Source: Streptomyces apocyni
GTDB taxonomy: Bacteria; Actinomycetota; Actinomycetes; Streptomycetales; Streptomycetaceae
Direction: 5' to 3'
DNA: 64,000 nucleotides
NCBI RefSeq assembly: GCF_009739465.1
Contig: NZ_WHOM01000068.1
Location: forward strand, 124,001 to 188,000
In this document: one piece after another, positions 8,935 to 16,651 of the stretch
Layout: every line of letters starts with the position of its first letter
Numbering within the stretch: position 1 is the stretch's first letter
Made by a program: the position numbers and the translations under genes
The notes under the pieces: generated by a model
Database searches by the model: none
Told to the model about the DNA's origin: nothing
Seen by the model: only the letters and a program-made list of their open reading frames with translations

Positions 8935-11170
8935 CGGTGGCGGCCTCCGGCTCCGTGGTAAGCAGGACGCGGGCCGTGCTGATGCCACCCGCCGGGAGGT
9001 CGGCCGGTGTGGTGGCGACGTGGAGCACATCGCGGCCCGCGTCGCGCAGCCGGTCCAGCACCGTGGCGAAGCTGGTGGTTTCCGCGTCCGGGGCGATCGC
9101 CGCACCCGGGGTCGTCGCGATCGCGGCGGGGGCGAGGTCACCGAGCAGCGGGTCGCCGAGGTCGACGGCGTCCGCCGCGTCCTCGGCGGCCAACTGCGCC
9201 TGGCCCAACAGGTCGCGCAACGCCGCACAGGCCGCGTCCCGCCGCGACAGGTCGGCGCCGACGGCCCAGCGGCCCTCCGCGTCCCGGGCCAGGACCACCC
9301 GCGCGGAGGAGCGCGCGTCCTCGCCGAGGTCGAGGAGTTCGGGCTCCAGGTCCAGGTTGGCCGCCGACTTCCGCAGGAAGACCAGCTCGGGGTCGCTGTC
9401 ATCGGCGGTGATGGGGCGGACCTCGGTGGTGCCGCGTACCGCGCGCAGCAGCGCGTCGTGCGCCAGCGCCGACAGCAGGCCGCGGCCCGCCGCCTCCTCG
9501 GGGTTGCCGCCCGCGCCCGCACCCGCGCGGGTCCCCAGCAGGGCCCGGTCGCGGTTGTGCTCCCCGAAGGGGCGTACGGCGGCCGTCGGGACGCGGACCG
9601 GCTCCTTGGTGAGCAGCGAGGTCGCGGTGGTCCAGGCGGTGACGGCCGCGGCACCCGTGCCGGTGCCGGAGCTGGTGGTCAGGGCGTCGGGGCCGACCTG
9701 CGCCACGGCGGCGCCCACGGCGTCCGTGGGCTCGCTGTCGACCGGGACGACATGCTCGACGTACGCCTCGGCCGCCGCGTACAGCGCCCGCATCCGCGCG
9801 CCCGCCAGGTGGTGGACGTCGAACGCGGCGATCTTCCGCCGGGCGCCGTCGCCGTGACCGAGCGCCACCTCGACCCGGCTGATCTTCAGCGGGGTCTGGG
9901 TGAGCCGCTCGTCGTCGTACCGGCTGAAGACGCCGGTGTACGGGCGGACCAGCGCGGTGCTGATCCGGTTCAGGTCGTCGACCAGCGCCTCCGCCTCGCG
10001 GGCGGTCTCGACGGTCGGCGTGACCGGCAGCGCGAGCGCGTCGGGCAGCACACGGTCCAGGCCGTCGCCGGAAGCGGAGGCGGACGCGGTCCGCTCGGCG
10101 CAGCGGCGGCAGCGCGGGTGGGGCCGCACCGGTTCGGCCATGACGTCGAGGGACTCCAGGTTCTGGACGAGTACCTGCTGGTCGGTCTCGGGGGCCAGCG
10201 CGCCGGTGGTGACGCGGAAGACCTCGTAGCCGAGGAGGTTGCCGGTCATCGCCGCGACCGGACCGGTGGGCAGGTTCCGCCCGGCCGACGGGGTCGCGCC
10301 GTCGGCCACCGTGCTCCAGATCTCGGCGGCGGCGCCCGCGTCGACGTTCCCGCCGAGGCGGAGTGTGGCGCAGCTGAAGCAGCCGGTGGAGTCCGCGGTG
10401 GACAGCGGTCCGGTGACGGCGTAGTCGCCGAAGGTCCAGGCGGGGATGAGGGTCCGGCCTTCGGGCACCCCGGCGGCCAGCAGCCGCTGGGTGGTGGCCG
10501 CCGCGTCCGGTCCGGTGACGACCACCACGCCGTACTCGGCGAGCGCCGTCCAGTCGGCGTCCGCCGCCACCCGGTCGATCCGTACCGGGGAGTCGGCTTC
10601 GTCCAGCTCGCCCGCCTCGGCGGCCACGTCGGGGAAGTCCGTGGTGGTGGCGATCCGCGCGCAGCCGTTACGGACCAGGCTCAGCGCGCACCAGCGGGCC
10701 ACGGCGTCGGCGCCGAGCACCGCGACCTTCGTGCCGCGAAAGCGCAGGAACCGCTGGGGCGCGCCGTCGGTGTAGTGGTCGATGTACGCGATCTGCGCGG
10801 CGAACCGGTGCTCGGGGCCGCTGTTGGCGGCGGGCAGCCCGGACTCGGCCTCGGGTATGTCGCGGGCGAACCCGCGCTCGTACAGGGTCTTCACGAGCTC
10901 CGCCGCCATCGCCCGCTGCGCCGGGCCGAAACCTCCGCAGATGTCGCCGAGCCGGTGGTGTCCGGCCAGGTGCGGGACGATCAGGGAGGCGAAGCGGTAG
11001 GCCGTACGGCCCGTCAGATGGAAACCGCCGTCGGCGTTGTGGAAGAGCACCCCGCCGGGGGTCTCGGTGAACAGCACGTCCCGGCGGATCCGCGGCCGGG
11101 TTCCGGCGAGCGCGTCAAACGCCTCGGTCTTCGCGCCTTCCGCCATGTCAGCAGCCAGCTCAGCAGCCAT
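8921..11170 (-). CDS. Ocin-ThiF-like F-protein: leader-peptide-binding partner of the cyclodehydratase
   Basis: 749 aa. The N-terminal ~100 residues have the winged-helix look of a RiPP recognition element. Residues ~130-380 follow the degenerate ThiF/E1-like fold ('RFRGTKVAVLGADAVARWCA') with two CxxC pairs (CFSC and CRRC) suited to a structural zinc. The remaining half is the family's C-terminal region and shows no catalytic motif I recognise. F-proteins deliver the precursor to YcaO and stimulate it. ATG 11170 lies 6 bp after the SARP stop; an internal ATG at 11146 is an alternative. Together with YcaO, SagB and split LanB, this matches the TbtF/LazD-type set. A fused YcaO domain is absent because YcaO is encoded by the next gene. 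Confidence 0.85.
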   Translation of the reverse strand: MAAELAADMAEGAKTEAFDALAGTRPRIRRDVLFTETPGGVLFHNADGGFHLTGRTAYRFASLIVPHLAGHHRLGDICGGFGPAQRAMAAELVKTLYERGFARDIPEAESGLPAANSGPEHRFAAQIAYIDHYTDGAPQRFLRFRGTKVAVLGADAVARWCALSLVRNGCARIATTTDFPDVAAEAGELDEADSPVRIDRVAADADWTALAEYGVVVVTGPDAAATTQRLLAAGVPEGRTLIPAWTFGDYAVTGPLSTADSTGCFSCATLRLGGNVDAGAAAEIWSTVADGATPSAGRNLPTGPVAAMTGNLLGYEVFRVTTGALAPETDQQVLVQNLESLDVMAEPVRPHPRCRRCAERTASASASGDGLDRVLPDALALPVTPTVETAREAEALVDDLNRISTALVRPYTGVFSRYDDERLTQTPLKISRVEVALGHGDGARRKIAAFDVHHLAGARMRALYAAAEAYVEHVVPVDSEPTDAVGAAVAQVGPDALTTSSGTGTGAAAVTAWTTATSLLTKEPVRVPTAAVRPFGEHNRDRALLGTRAGAGAGGNPEEAAGRGLLSALAHDALLRAVRGTTEVRPITADDSDPELVFLRKSAANLDLEPELLDLGEDARSSARVVLARDAEGRWAVGADLSRRDAACAALRDLLGQAQLAAEDAADAVDLGDPLLGDLAPAAIATTPGAAIAPDAETTSFATVLDRLRDAGRDVLHVATTPADLPAGGISTARVLLTTEPEAATDARA

Positions 11171-11176
11171 GTGACG

Positions 11177-13084
11177 TCACACTCTCTCTGTCGGTAGGTC
11201 GATTGCGTGGTGCGCGGCTCTGCGCGCGTACACCCGGAGCAGTTCGTGCACCCGGTACGGGCCGGGCGGCCCCTCCTCGAGGAACCCGGCGTCGGCCAGC
11301 CGCTCCAGGGCCTCCTCGGCGGCGTCCTCACTCACGCCGAGCGCCTCGGCGCCGTCCGCCGCCTCGATCGCCTTGCCGGGCAGTGATCCGACCCGTACGA
11401 ACGCCTCGGCCAGGTGCGGGTCGAGCCGGTCCAGGGCGCCACTGAGTACGCGCTGGACGGACAGCCGGGGTGAGTCCGCCAGCGTGAGCCGGGCGAGCGG
11501 GTCGTTCTCCAGCCAGCCGACGCCGTCGGCGAGGCCGAGTCCGGGGCGGGTCAGCAGCCGGGCCGCGATGATTCTGAGGGCGAGCGGGAAGTGCCCGCAC
11601 AGGTCCGCGATACGGCGGGCCGCGGCTTCCTCGGGCCGCACCCGTTCGGCGCCGAGTGCGCCGAGCAGCAGGTGGTAGGCGTCCTCCTCGTCGAGGGGCG
11701 AGAGCCGGTGGACCCAGCCGCCGTGGGTGGCGATCAGCCCCGCGAGCCCCATCCGGCTGGTGATGATGGCGGCGCCGCCGGGTCCCGTCGGCAGTAGCGG
11801 CCTGACCTGGTCGGCGTCGACGACGTCATCCAGGACGAGCAGCGCGCGGGCACCGGGCTCCTGGTCCCGCAGGGCCGCCGCCACCGCGGCGGCGGCGTCG
11901 GCCGCGCGGCGCGGCACCCCGTCCGGGTGGACCATCCGTACCAGCAGCCGTCCGGCCGGGAAGCTGTCCCGCACCAGGTGGGCGACGTGGTGCGCGAGTG
12001 CCGACTTGCCGATGCCGGGCGCACCGGAGACCAGTACGGTCGCCGCCTCGTCGCCCGGGGTGGTGAGCCGGTCCACCATGGCGGCGACCTCGACGGCGCG
12101 GCCGGTGAAGGACGGCACCGCGGGAACCGGAACCACCAGCGATGGGTCCTCGCCCACCAGCAGCGGGCCGCCGCCGTGCCGGGGCGCGGTCGGGCGCGGA
12201 GCCACGGCGTCCGTGGCTTCGTCCGGGCCCGGGCCGGGTCCGGACGCGACACCCGCCGCGACACCCGCCCCGGCACCAGCCCCGACACCGGCCGCGACAC
12301 CGACCGAACCGCCCTGCCGCTGGAGCGCGCCGTCCGAAGGACCCAGGTCTTCGCCGCGCAGGATGGCCAGCTCAAGGCGGCGCAGCCCCGGCGACGGGTC
12401 GACGCCCAGCTCCTCCAGCAGGTACTCCTTGACCCGCCGGTACTCGGCCAGCGCCTCGGTCTGCCGCCCGGTCCGGTACAGCGCCTCGATCAACTGCTCG
12501 TAGAACCGCTCGTATCCGGGGTTCGCGCGGGTCTCGCTCCACAGCGCGACCAGCGCCTCGCCGCAGCGTCCAAGTCCCAGCTCCAGGTCGCACACCCGCT
12601 CCACGGTCCGCAGCCGTTCCTCGGTCAGCCGGGGCACCTCGTCCCGGTGCAGCACGTCGGAGCGGACGTTGGCCAGCAAGGAGCCCTGCCAGAGTGACAG
12701 CGCGTCCTTGAGTGTGTGGAGCTCGCTCTGCGGGGAGTGGGCCAGGTCGGCGGCCTGGCGTACCCGCTCCCGGAAGCTGATGAGGTCGAGCGTCTGCGCC
12801 CCGGCGGTGATCCGGTAGCCGCCGGGCACCGCCTCGATCGGGGTCTCGGTGACTCCGTGTTTGGTGAACAGCCGCCGCAGCCGCAGGACGCAGGTCTGGA
12901 GCGCGGCCTTGGCCGTGACGGGCTGCTCCTCGCCCCAGATGGCGCGTTGCAGATGCTCGGCGGAGACCACGCCGTTGGCGTGCAGCAGGAGTGCGGCCAG
13001 CAGGCTGGTCGGCTTGGATGGCTGGAGTACGACGGTGTCGGGACCGTCTGTGATGCTCAGCGGTCCTAGTAGCTGAAACCGCAT
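11177..13084 (-). CDS. SARP/AfsR-type pathway regulator with NB-ARC ATPase domain
   Basis: 635 aa. Residues 1-95 form an OmpR-like winged-helix DNA-binding domain (RFQLLGPLSI..., ALQTCVLRLRRLF). Residues ~100-245 are the bacterial transcriptional activation domain. After an Ala/Gly repeat linker (VGAGAGAG), residues ~310-560 are an ATPase with Walker A GAPGIGKS and Walker B ALLVLDD. SARPs activate antibiotic clusters by binding heptamer direct repeats near -35. It sits as the second gene of the minus-strand operon, 9 bp after the small secreted protein gene and 6 bp before the F-protein gene, so it is probably the cluster-situated activator. The TPR tail of full AfsR is missing, which makes it a medium-length SARP. 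Confidence 0.9.
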   Translation of the reverse strand: MRFQLLGPLSITDGPDTVVLQPSKPTSLLAALLLHANGVVSAEHLQRAIWGEEQPVTAKAALQTCVLRLRRLFTKHGVTETPIEAVPGGYRITAGAQTLDLISFRERVRQAADLAHSPQSELHTLKDALSLWQGSLLANVRSDVLHRDEVPRLTEERLRTVERVCDLELGLGRCGEALVALWSETRANPGYERFYEQLIEALYRTGRQTEALAEYRRVKEYLLEELGVDPSPGLRRLELAILRGEDLGPSDGALQRQGGSVGVAAGVGAGAGAGVAAGVASGPGPGPDEATDAVAPRPTAPRHGGGPLLVGEDPSLVVPVPAVPSFTGRAVEVAAMVDRLTTPGDEAATVLVSGAPGIGKSALAHHVAHLVRDSFPAGRLLVRMVHPDGVPRRAADAAAAVAAALRDQEPGARALLVLDDVVDADQVRPLLPTGPGGAAIITSRMGLAGLIATHGGWVHRLSPLDEEDAYHLLLGALGAERVRPEEAAARRIADLCGHFPLALRIIAARLLTRPGLGLADGVGWLENDPLARLTLADSPRLSVQRVLSGALDRLDPHLAEAFVRVGSLPGKAIEAADGAEALGVSEDAAEEALERLADAGFLEEGPPGPYRVHELLRVYARRAAHHAIDLPTERV

Positions 13085-13093
13085 GGCCGCCGC

Positions 13094-13387
13094 CTAGTCC
13101 CAGCCGTTGACCAACTTGCACACCTGCACGGGGGCGGCGGCGTCCGGCAGCCTCTCGGTGATGCTCAACCACTGGCCGCACAGCGCCTGGACGGCCTGTC
13201 CCGGCAGCTGCGCGTGCGGTACGGCGGAGGTGGCGGCCGCGGCGGAGGTGGTCGGTGCGGCGGAGGCGGTCGGTGCGGAGGGTGACGCGGTCGCCGTACC
13301 GGCTCCGATGGTCAGCACCCCGAGTGAAAGGGTCAGCGCGGCCGTGGCGCGTATCCAGCAGGCGGGTCGCTTCGCCGTTCCCATCAT
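13094..13387 (-). CDS. Small secreted protein at the head of the RiPP operon (unknown function)
   Basis: 97 aa from ATG 13387 (or the adjacent ATG 13384), preceded by AAGGGGGA. There is a clear Sec signal peptide (about residues 1-34, ending ATAS). An Ala/Ser/Thr/Pro-rich stretch follows, then a ~35-residue C-terminal segment with two cysteines (ALCGQWL and VQVCKL) that could form one disulfide. I do not recognise the family. It is not a plausible azole precursor: the C-terminus has few Cys/Ser/Thr and the Sec signal replaces a RiPP leader. It lies 9 bp upstream of the SARP gene and is probably co-transcribed. Its 5' region carries a perfect 15-bp inverted repeat. Confidence 0.72.
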   Translation of the reverse strand: MMGTAKRPACWIRATAALTLSLGVLTIGAGTATASPSAPTASAAPTTSAAAATSAVPHAQLPGQAVQALCGQWLSITERLPDAAAPVQVCKLVNGWD

Positions 13388-13414
13388 GTGTCCCCCTTGG
13401 ATGAGTCCGTTGAC

Positions 13415-13448
13415 GTTCTTCTCACCGGATCGCTCCGGTGAGAAGAAC
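13415..13448. promoter_or_regulatory. Perfect 15-bp inverted repeat upstream of the RiPP operon
   Basis: Arms GTTCTTCTCACCGGA and its exact complement are separated by TCGC. The element is 28 bp upstream of the first operon gene on the minus strand. It could be an operator or a 5'-UTR stem-loop. Just outside, a near-direct repeat recurs: GGTGAGAA...TGTCAGC at 13437-13457 and again at 13475-13492. The spacing (38 bp) is not the classical SARP 11- or 22-bp spacing. Confidence 0.6.
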
Positions 13449-13560
13449 GGTGTCAGCGGAGGTCGGCCCATGGGGGTGAGAACGCTGTCAGCTTGCTGCA
13501 CGGGCGGTGCAGCTTGGTGCCACGGCCTGAGGGGGGCGGAGCGCGCCCAGAAACGCGAAA

Positions 13561-13588
13561 GGGCGTCCTCGAATAATCGAGAACGCCC
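13561..13588 (-). terminator. Intrinsic terminator after the minus-strand tRNA-Lys
   Basis: Stem of GGGCGTCCTCGA against TCGAGAACGCCC (one mismatch) with an ATAA loop, followed on the minus strand by a short T-rich run. It lies 23 bp downstream of the tRNA 3' end. Confidence 0.75.
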
Positions 13589-13610
13589 AGGTCAGCGACC
13601 TAATCGCTAG

Positions 13611-13684
13611 TGCGCCGCCAGGGACTCGAACCCCGGACCCGCTGATTAAGAGTCAGCTGCTCTAACCAACTGAGCTAGCGGCGC
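13611..13684 (-). tRNA. tRNA-Lys (anticodon CTT), copy 1
   Basis: 74-nt cloverleaf: 7-bp acceptor GCGCCGC/GCGGCGC with discriminator A, D-arm GCTC...GAGC, anticodon loop ACTCTTAAT giving CTT (reads AAG), T-loop TTCGAGT. CCA is not encoded. It is identical over its full length to the plus-strand copy at 18143-18216. The upstream GGTCAGCA is also shared. Confidence 0.97.
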
Positions 13685-13746
13685 GTGCTGACCCGTAAAT
13701 CGTACCTGGTCCCGGGGGGTGCTTCTGACCGCGTCAGTAGCGCATG

Positions 13747-14346
13747 TCAGTAGCGCACGTCCGAGCAGGCGTAGAAGGCGTTCTGGGTGTCCGCGATCGT
13801 CCAGACCGCGAGGATGATGTGGCGCCCCGACTTCTGCGTCGGGATGGTGCCCTGGTGCGCCACCTGGTACGGCGGCCGCTGGCCTCCGTACGGCACGGTC
13901 ATGAACGGCTGCGTCTCCAGCGCGGCCCTGGTCAGCGGCGCGTTCTGGTTCCAGCCGTCCTTGGTGATGTAGTAGCGGAAGTCGGTCGTGGCGTGGGCGG
14001 CGGTGAGCGTCCAGTGGAAGGTGTAGCCCTGGCCGCCGGTGACGTTCGTGGCGGGCCATGCCCCGCCGTTCGGGGTCCTCGGCGCGTCGAGCTCACCGAA
14101 GCGGGTGTTGGCGCCGGAACAGATCCGGCCGTCGGCGGGGCCCGCGCCGGGGAAGCCCTTGGGGCCCTCGACGCTCTGGGGCTCCCACTGGATGCCGCCG
14201 CAGCCGGCCACGGTGCGGTTGGCGCAGTGCTTCTGGCGGCTGAGGGGGGAGTCGGTGTAGCCGTGGCTGCTGGCGCTGCCGGTCGCGAGTGAGGAGAGAG
14301 CGATGACGGTCGCGCCGAACAGAGCGGCGCCTACCTTCTTGCGCAT
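13747..14346 (-). CDS. lpmP: Secreted AA10 lytic polysaccharide monooxygenase
   Basis: 199 aa from ATG 14346 with AGGAG upstream. The signal peptide should be cut before His28 (SASS|HGYTDSP), leaving the N-terminal histidine that forms the copper histidine brace; the second ligand is probably His118 (TAAHATTDF). The C-terminus 'IADTQNAFYACSDVRY' is typical of single-domain AA10 enzymes. These oxidatively cleave chitin or cellulose-like chains outside the cell. It lies 4 kb from cslA-glxA, the same neighbourhood as the S. coelicolor LPMO LpmP, which acts with CslA/GlxA on the hyphal-tip glycan; the symbol rests on that synteny. A DasR-like box sits 63-78 bp upstream. Chitin catabolism is the alternative role. 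Confidence 0.93.
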   Translation of the reverse strand: MRKKVGAALFGATVIALSSLATGSASSHGYTDSPLSRQKHCANRTVAGCGGIQWEPQSVEGPKGFPGAGPADGRICSGANTRFGELDAPRTPNGGAWPATNVTGGQGYTFHWTLTAAHATTDFRYYITKDGWNQNAPLTRAALETQPFMTVPYGGQRPPYQVAHQGTIPTQKSGRHIILAVWTIADTQNAFYACSDVRY

Positions 14347-14408
14347 GCTGATGCTCCTGGTGCTCCTGGAGTGACAGTGGGGGGAATCCCTGAGCACGCG
14401 CGCGGCAT

Positions 14409-14424
14409 TGCGGTCTAGACCAAG
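14409..14424. promoter_or_regulatory. DasR-type (dre) operator upstream of the LPMO gene
   Basis: TGCGGTCTAGACCAAG contains the perfect palindrome GGTCTAGACC (14412-14421), the core of the DasR/HutC-family operator. It lies between the kinase stop and the LPMO start, in the right place for the LPMO promoter. The flanks deviate from the ACTGGTCTAGACCAGT ideal. Confidence 0.65.
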
Positions 14425-14431
14425 TCCCAGA

Positions 14432-15115
14432 TTATTGATGAGCGTTGAACATGTCCAGACCAATCGTCGAAAGAATTCTGTCGGCTCGTTCCCGGGAGTC
14501 GGCGACCAGTTCACCGTTCGGGTCGTCATTGCCCGCCACCCAGCGCCGAGCGCCCTCCAGATCCCGCCCACCGGCCAACTGCCGCTCCACCAGCCGCTCT
14601 TGACGCACCCCGGGCGGGGCATCGACGTACCACAGCTCGGCCGTCAGCTCCCGCGCCGTACGCCAGCCGGGCAGGTCACAGGCGAGGTAGTTCCCCTCGG
14701 TGACCACCAGCCGGGCGGTGGGCGGGACCAGGTGCCGGGCGGCGACCGGCTCGTGCAGCGTCGTGCGGTCGTAATCGGGTACGTAGATGTCCCGCTCGGT
14801 GTCCTCCCGTATCCGGCGCAGCAGCGCGACGTATCCCCATACGTCGAAGCTGGGCTCGGAGCCCTTACGGGCGGTCAGCCCGAGCCGCTCCAGCTGGGCG
14901 TTCGACAGGTGGAAGCCGTCGAGTGGCACATACGCGGCCGATCCGGCGCCGTGCGCCCGGTCGACGGCCGCGACCAGGGCGCGGGCGAGCGTGGACTTTC
15001 CGGCGCCCGGTGGACCGGCCAGGCCCAGTACGGCGCGCGGCCGGTCCACTGTCAGGCGCCAGGCGTCTCTTACGAGCCCCGCGAGTCCCGCGCTCAGCGG
15101 GTCAGCGATCTCCAT
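14432..15115 (-). CDS. Nucleoside/nucleotide kinase-like P-loop protein (PRK/uridine kinase superfamily)
   Basis: 227 aa. Walker A GPPGAGKST begins at about residue 34. The order 'YVPLDGFHLSNAQL', 'PDYDRTTLHEP', 'VVTEGNYLACDLPGW' and 'ERLVERQLAGG' is that of the uridine kinase / pantothenate kinase-like group, including proteins annotated as fructose or nucleoside kinases. Substrate cannot be read from sequence. The start overlaps the SPFH gene stop by 14 bp, so the two are coupled. No membrane segment or signal peptide. Confidence 0.85.
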   Translation of the reverse strand: MEIADPLSAGLAGLVRDAWRLTVDRPRAVLGLAGPPGAGKSTLARALVAAVDRAHGAGSAAYVPLDGFHLSNAQLERLGLTARKGSEPSFDVWGYVALLRRIREDTERDIYVPDYDRTTLHEPVAARHLVPPTARLVVTEGNYLACDLPGWRTARELTAELWYVDAPPGVRQERLVERQLAGGRDLEGARRWVAGNDDPNGELVADSRERADRILSTIGLDMFNAHQ

Positions 15116-16520
15116 GCCCCGTATAGAACGCCACCGTCAGATCCTTGACCAGGGCCTTGCGCTCGTAGTCGTCGAGCTCGACCAGACCGCGCCCGGTCAA
15201 TCGGGTCACCGTGTCCTCCACGGAGTCGACCAACTGGGTGAGCACGCTGTCCCGGTGCCGGGCGTCCAGGGCCGCGACCCGGCGACGGCGCATCAGCTGG
15301 GCCACCTCCGGCGCGTACTCGATGCGCGTCGGCTGCACCGAGAACACCTCGATACCGGCAGGCTCCACGTCCGCCGCGAGCATCCGGGTCAGCGCGTCGC
15401 CGACCGACTCGGCGTCGCGCAGGGTCGGCCCGTCGCCGTGGAAGGCGTCGGCCGGGAGCTGCGAGAGCACCCGGGCCATCGCCGCCTCGACGCACCGCCG
15501 CAGATACGCCTCGTGGTCCTCCACCGCGAAGCTGGCCCGCGCGGTGTCCTCGATCCGCCAGACGACCAGGACCGTGACCTGGAGCTCCGCCCCGTCGGCG
15601 TCCATCGCGGGCAGCGGGTCACTGCGCCAGTGCCGCAGCCGTACGTCGAGGCGGCGGCGCTTGAGCAGCGGGTTGATCCAGACCAGCCCGGTGCGTCGGA
15701 CGCTCCCCCGGTACCGCCCGAACAACGACAGCACCCAGGCCCGGCCGACCCGCCCACGCCCCAGCCCGCCGAACGCGAACAGCGCGACCGCCCCCGACCC
15801 GGCGAGCACCGCCCACTGCGCGGGCCCGAGCCCGGCGCCCGCATACGCGGGAAGCCCCGCGAGCCGCACGGCCAGCGGCGGCACCAGACCCGCCCACCAC
15901 AGTCCGGCCGCACACCCGGCGAGCCCGGCCGCCCCGGTGGCCACGGCGGCGTAGCCGGGCACGGCGGTACCGGGCCGCTCGGCGATGTCGGCGTTCACCG
16001 GGGGCGCGGGGCGTGCCGGGCGGCGCGGCACGGGGCGCGGGCTGGCCGCGACGCGCGGCTGCTCCCCGGTGCCGCGCCTGCGGCCTACGACGGTGGGCGC
16101 GAGCGGCACCTGAACCGGCCCGGCGTCGTCGCGGAAGAGCAGGTGAACCGGGATCTCGGTGGTCGACTCGTTCTGAATCAGCCGCGCACCGCGCTGCCCC
16201 ACCTCAACGCCGCCCTGCCCTGGCCCTGGGTCCCCACCCAGCCCGGGACCACCGGCCCACCCCAGGCCGCCAGCCCAGCCCAAGCCGCCGCCCTCACCCA
16301 GATCACCGGTCGCCCGCCCAGAGTCGTCAACCCGCCCAGGACCGCCCTCCAGCCCACGGACGCCGTCCCGCCCAGTGCTGTCCCGCCCGGTGTTGTCGGC
16401 CAGCTTGTGGAGCTCCACCCGCTCAGCCCCCTCGCCCCGCTCGACCGGCTCAGGCTCCTCGGCCCGCTCAACCGGCTCAGACCCCTCGGCCTTCTCGGCC
16501 TTCTCGGTTGTGGTCCCCAT
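15102..16520 (-). CDS. SPFH/Band-7 domain membrane protein
   Basis: 472 aa from ATG 16520, chosen for GGAGG five bases upstream; the open frame extends to 16589 without a ribosome site. The N-terminal ~180 residues are low complexity (EKAEKAEG, EPVERAEEP, GGLGWAGG repeats). Two hydrophobic segments follow (about residues 205-275). The Band-7 domain comes after: 'RRTGLVWINPLLKRRRLDVRLR', 'TVLVVWRIEDTARASFAVEDHEAYL' (regions near residues 300-370) and 'GIEVFSVQPTRIEYAPEVAQLMRRR'. SPFH proteins form flotillin/stomatin-like membrane rings. Coupled to the kinase gene downstream. Function here is not established. Confidence 0.85.
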   Translation of the reverse strand: MGTTTEKAEKAEGSEPVERAEEPEPVERGEGAERVELHKLADNTGRDSTGRDGVRGLEGGPGRVDDSGRATGDLGEGGGLGWAGGLGWAGGPGLGGDPGPGQGGVEVGQRGARLIQNESTTEIPVHLLFRDDAGPVQVPLAPTVVGRRRGTGEQPRVAASPRPVPRRPARPAPPVNADIAERPGTAVPGYAAVATGAAGLAGCAAGLWWAGLVPPLAVRLAGLPAYAGAGLGPAQWAVLAGSGAVALFAFGGLGRGRVGRAWVLSLFGRYRGSVRRTGLVWINPLLKRRRLDVRLRHWRSDPLPAMDADGAELQVTVLVVWRIEDTARASFAVEDHEAYLRRCVEAAMARVLSQLPADAFHGDGPTLRDAESVGDALTRMLAADVEPAGIEVFSVQPTRIEYAPEVAQLMRRRRVAALDARHRDSVLTQLVDSVEDTVTRLTGRGLVELDDYERKALVKDLTVAFYTGHGDR

Positions 16521-16651
16521 CGCTACCTCCGCCATGCCATCCCTGCCGTCCATGCCGCCCACGCCATCCCTGCCACCCAGACCGCCCATGCCCTATCGGC
16601 CATACGGGGTCGTACCAACCCGCACCCGCCGCCCGCCGTCGCGGCCCGCCG

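Noticed and set aside
8935..9654. Longer start of the YcaO gene
   Set aside because: The extension is an Arg/Pro-rich shadow of the F-protein frame; ATG 8934 is the first codon with YcaO-gene character.
13094..13387. Small secreted protein as the RiPP precursor
   Set aside because: It has a Sec signal peptide and a Cys/Ser/Thr-poor C-terminus, not a leader plus heterocyclisable core.
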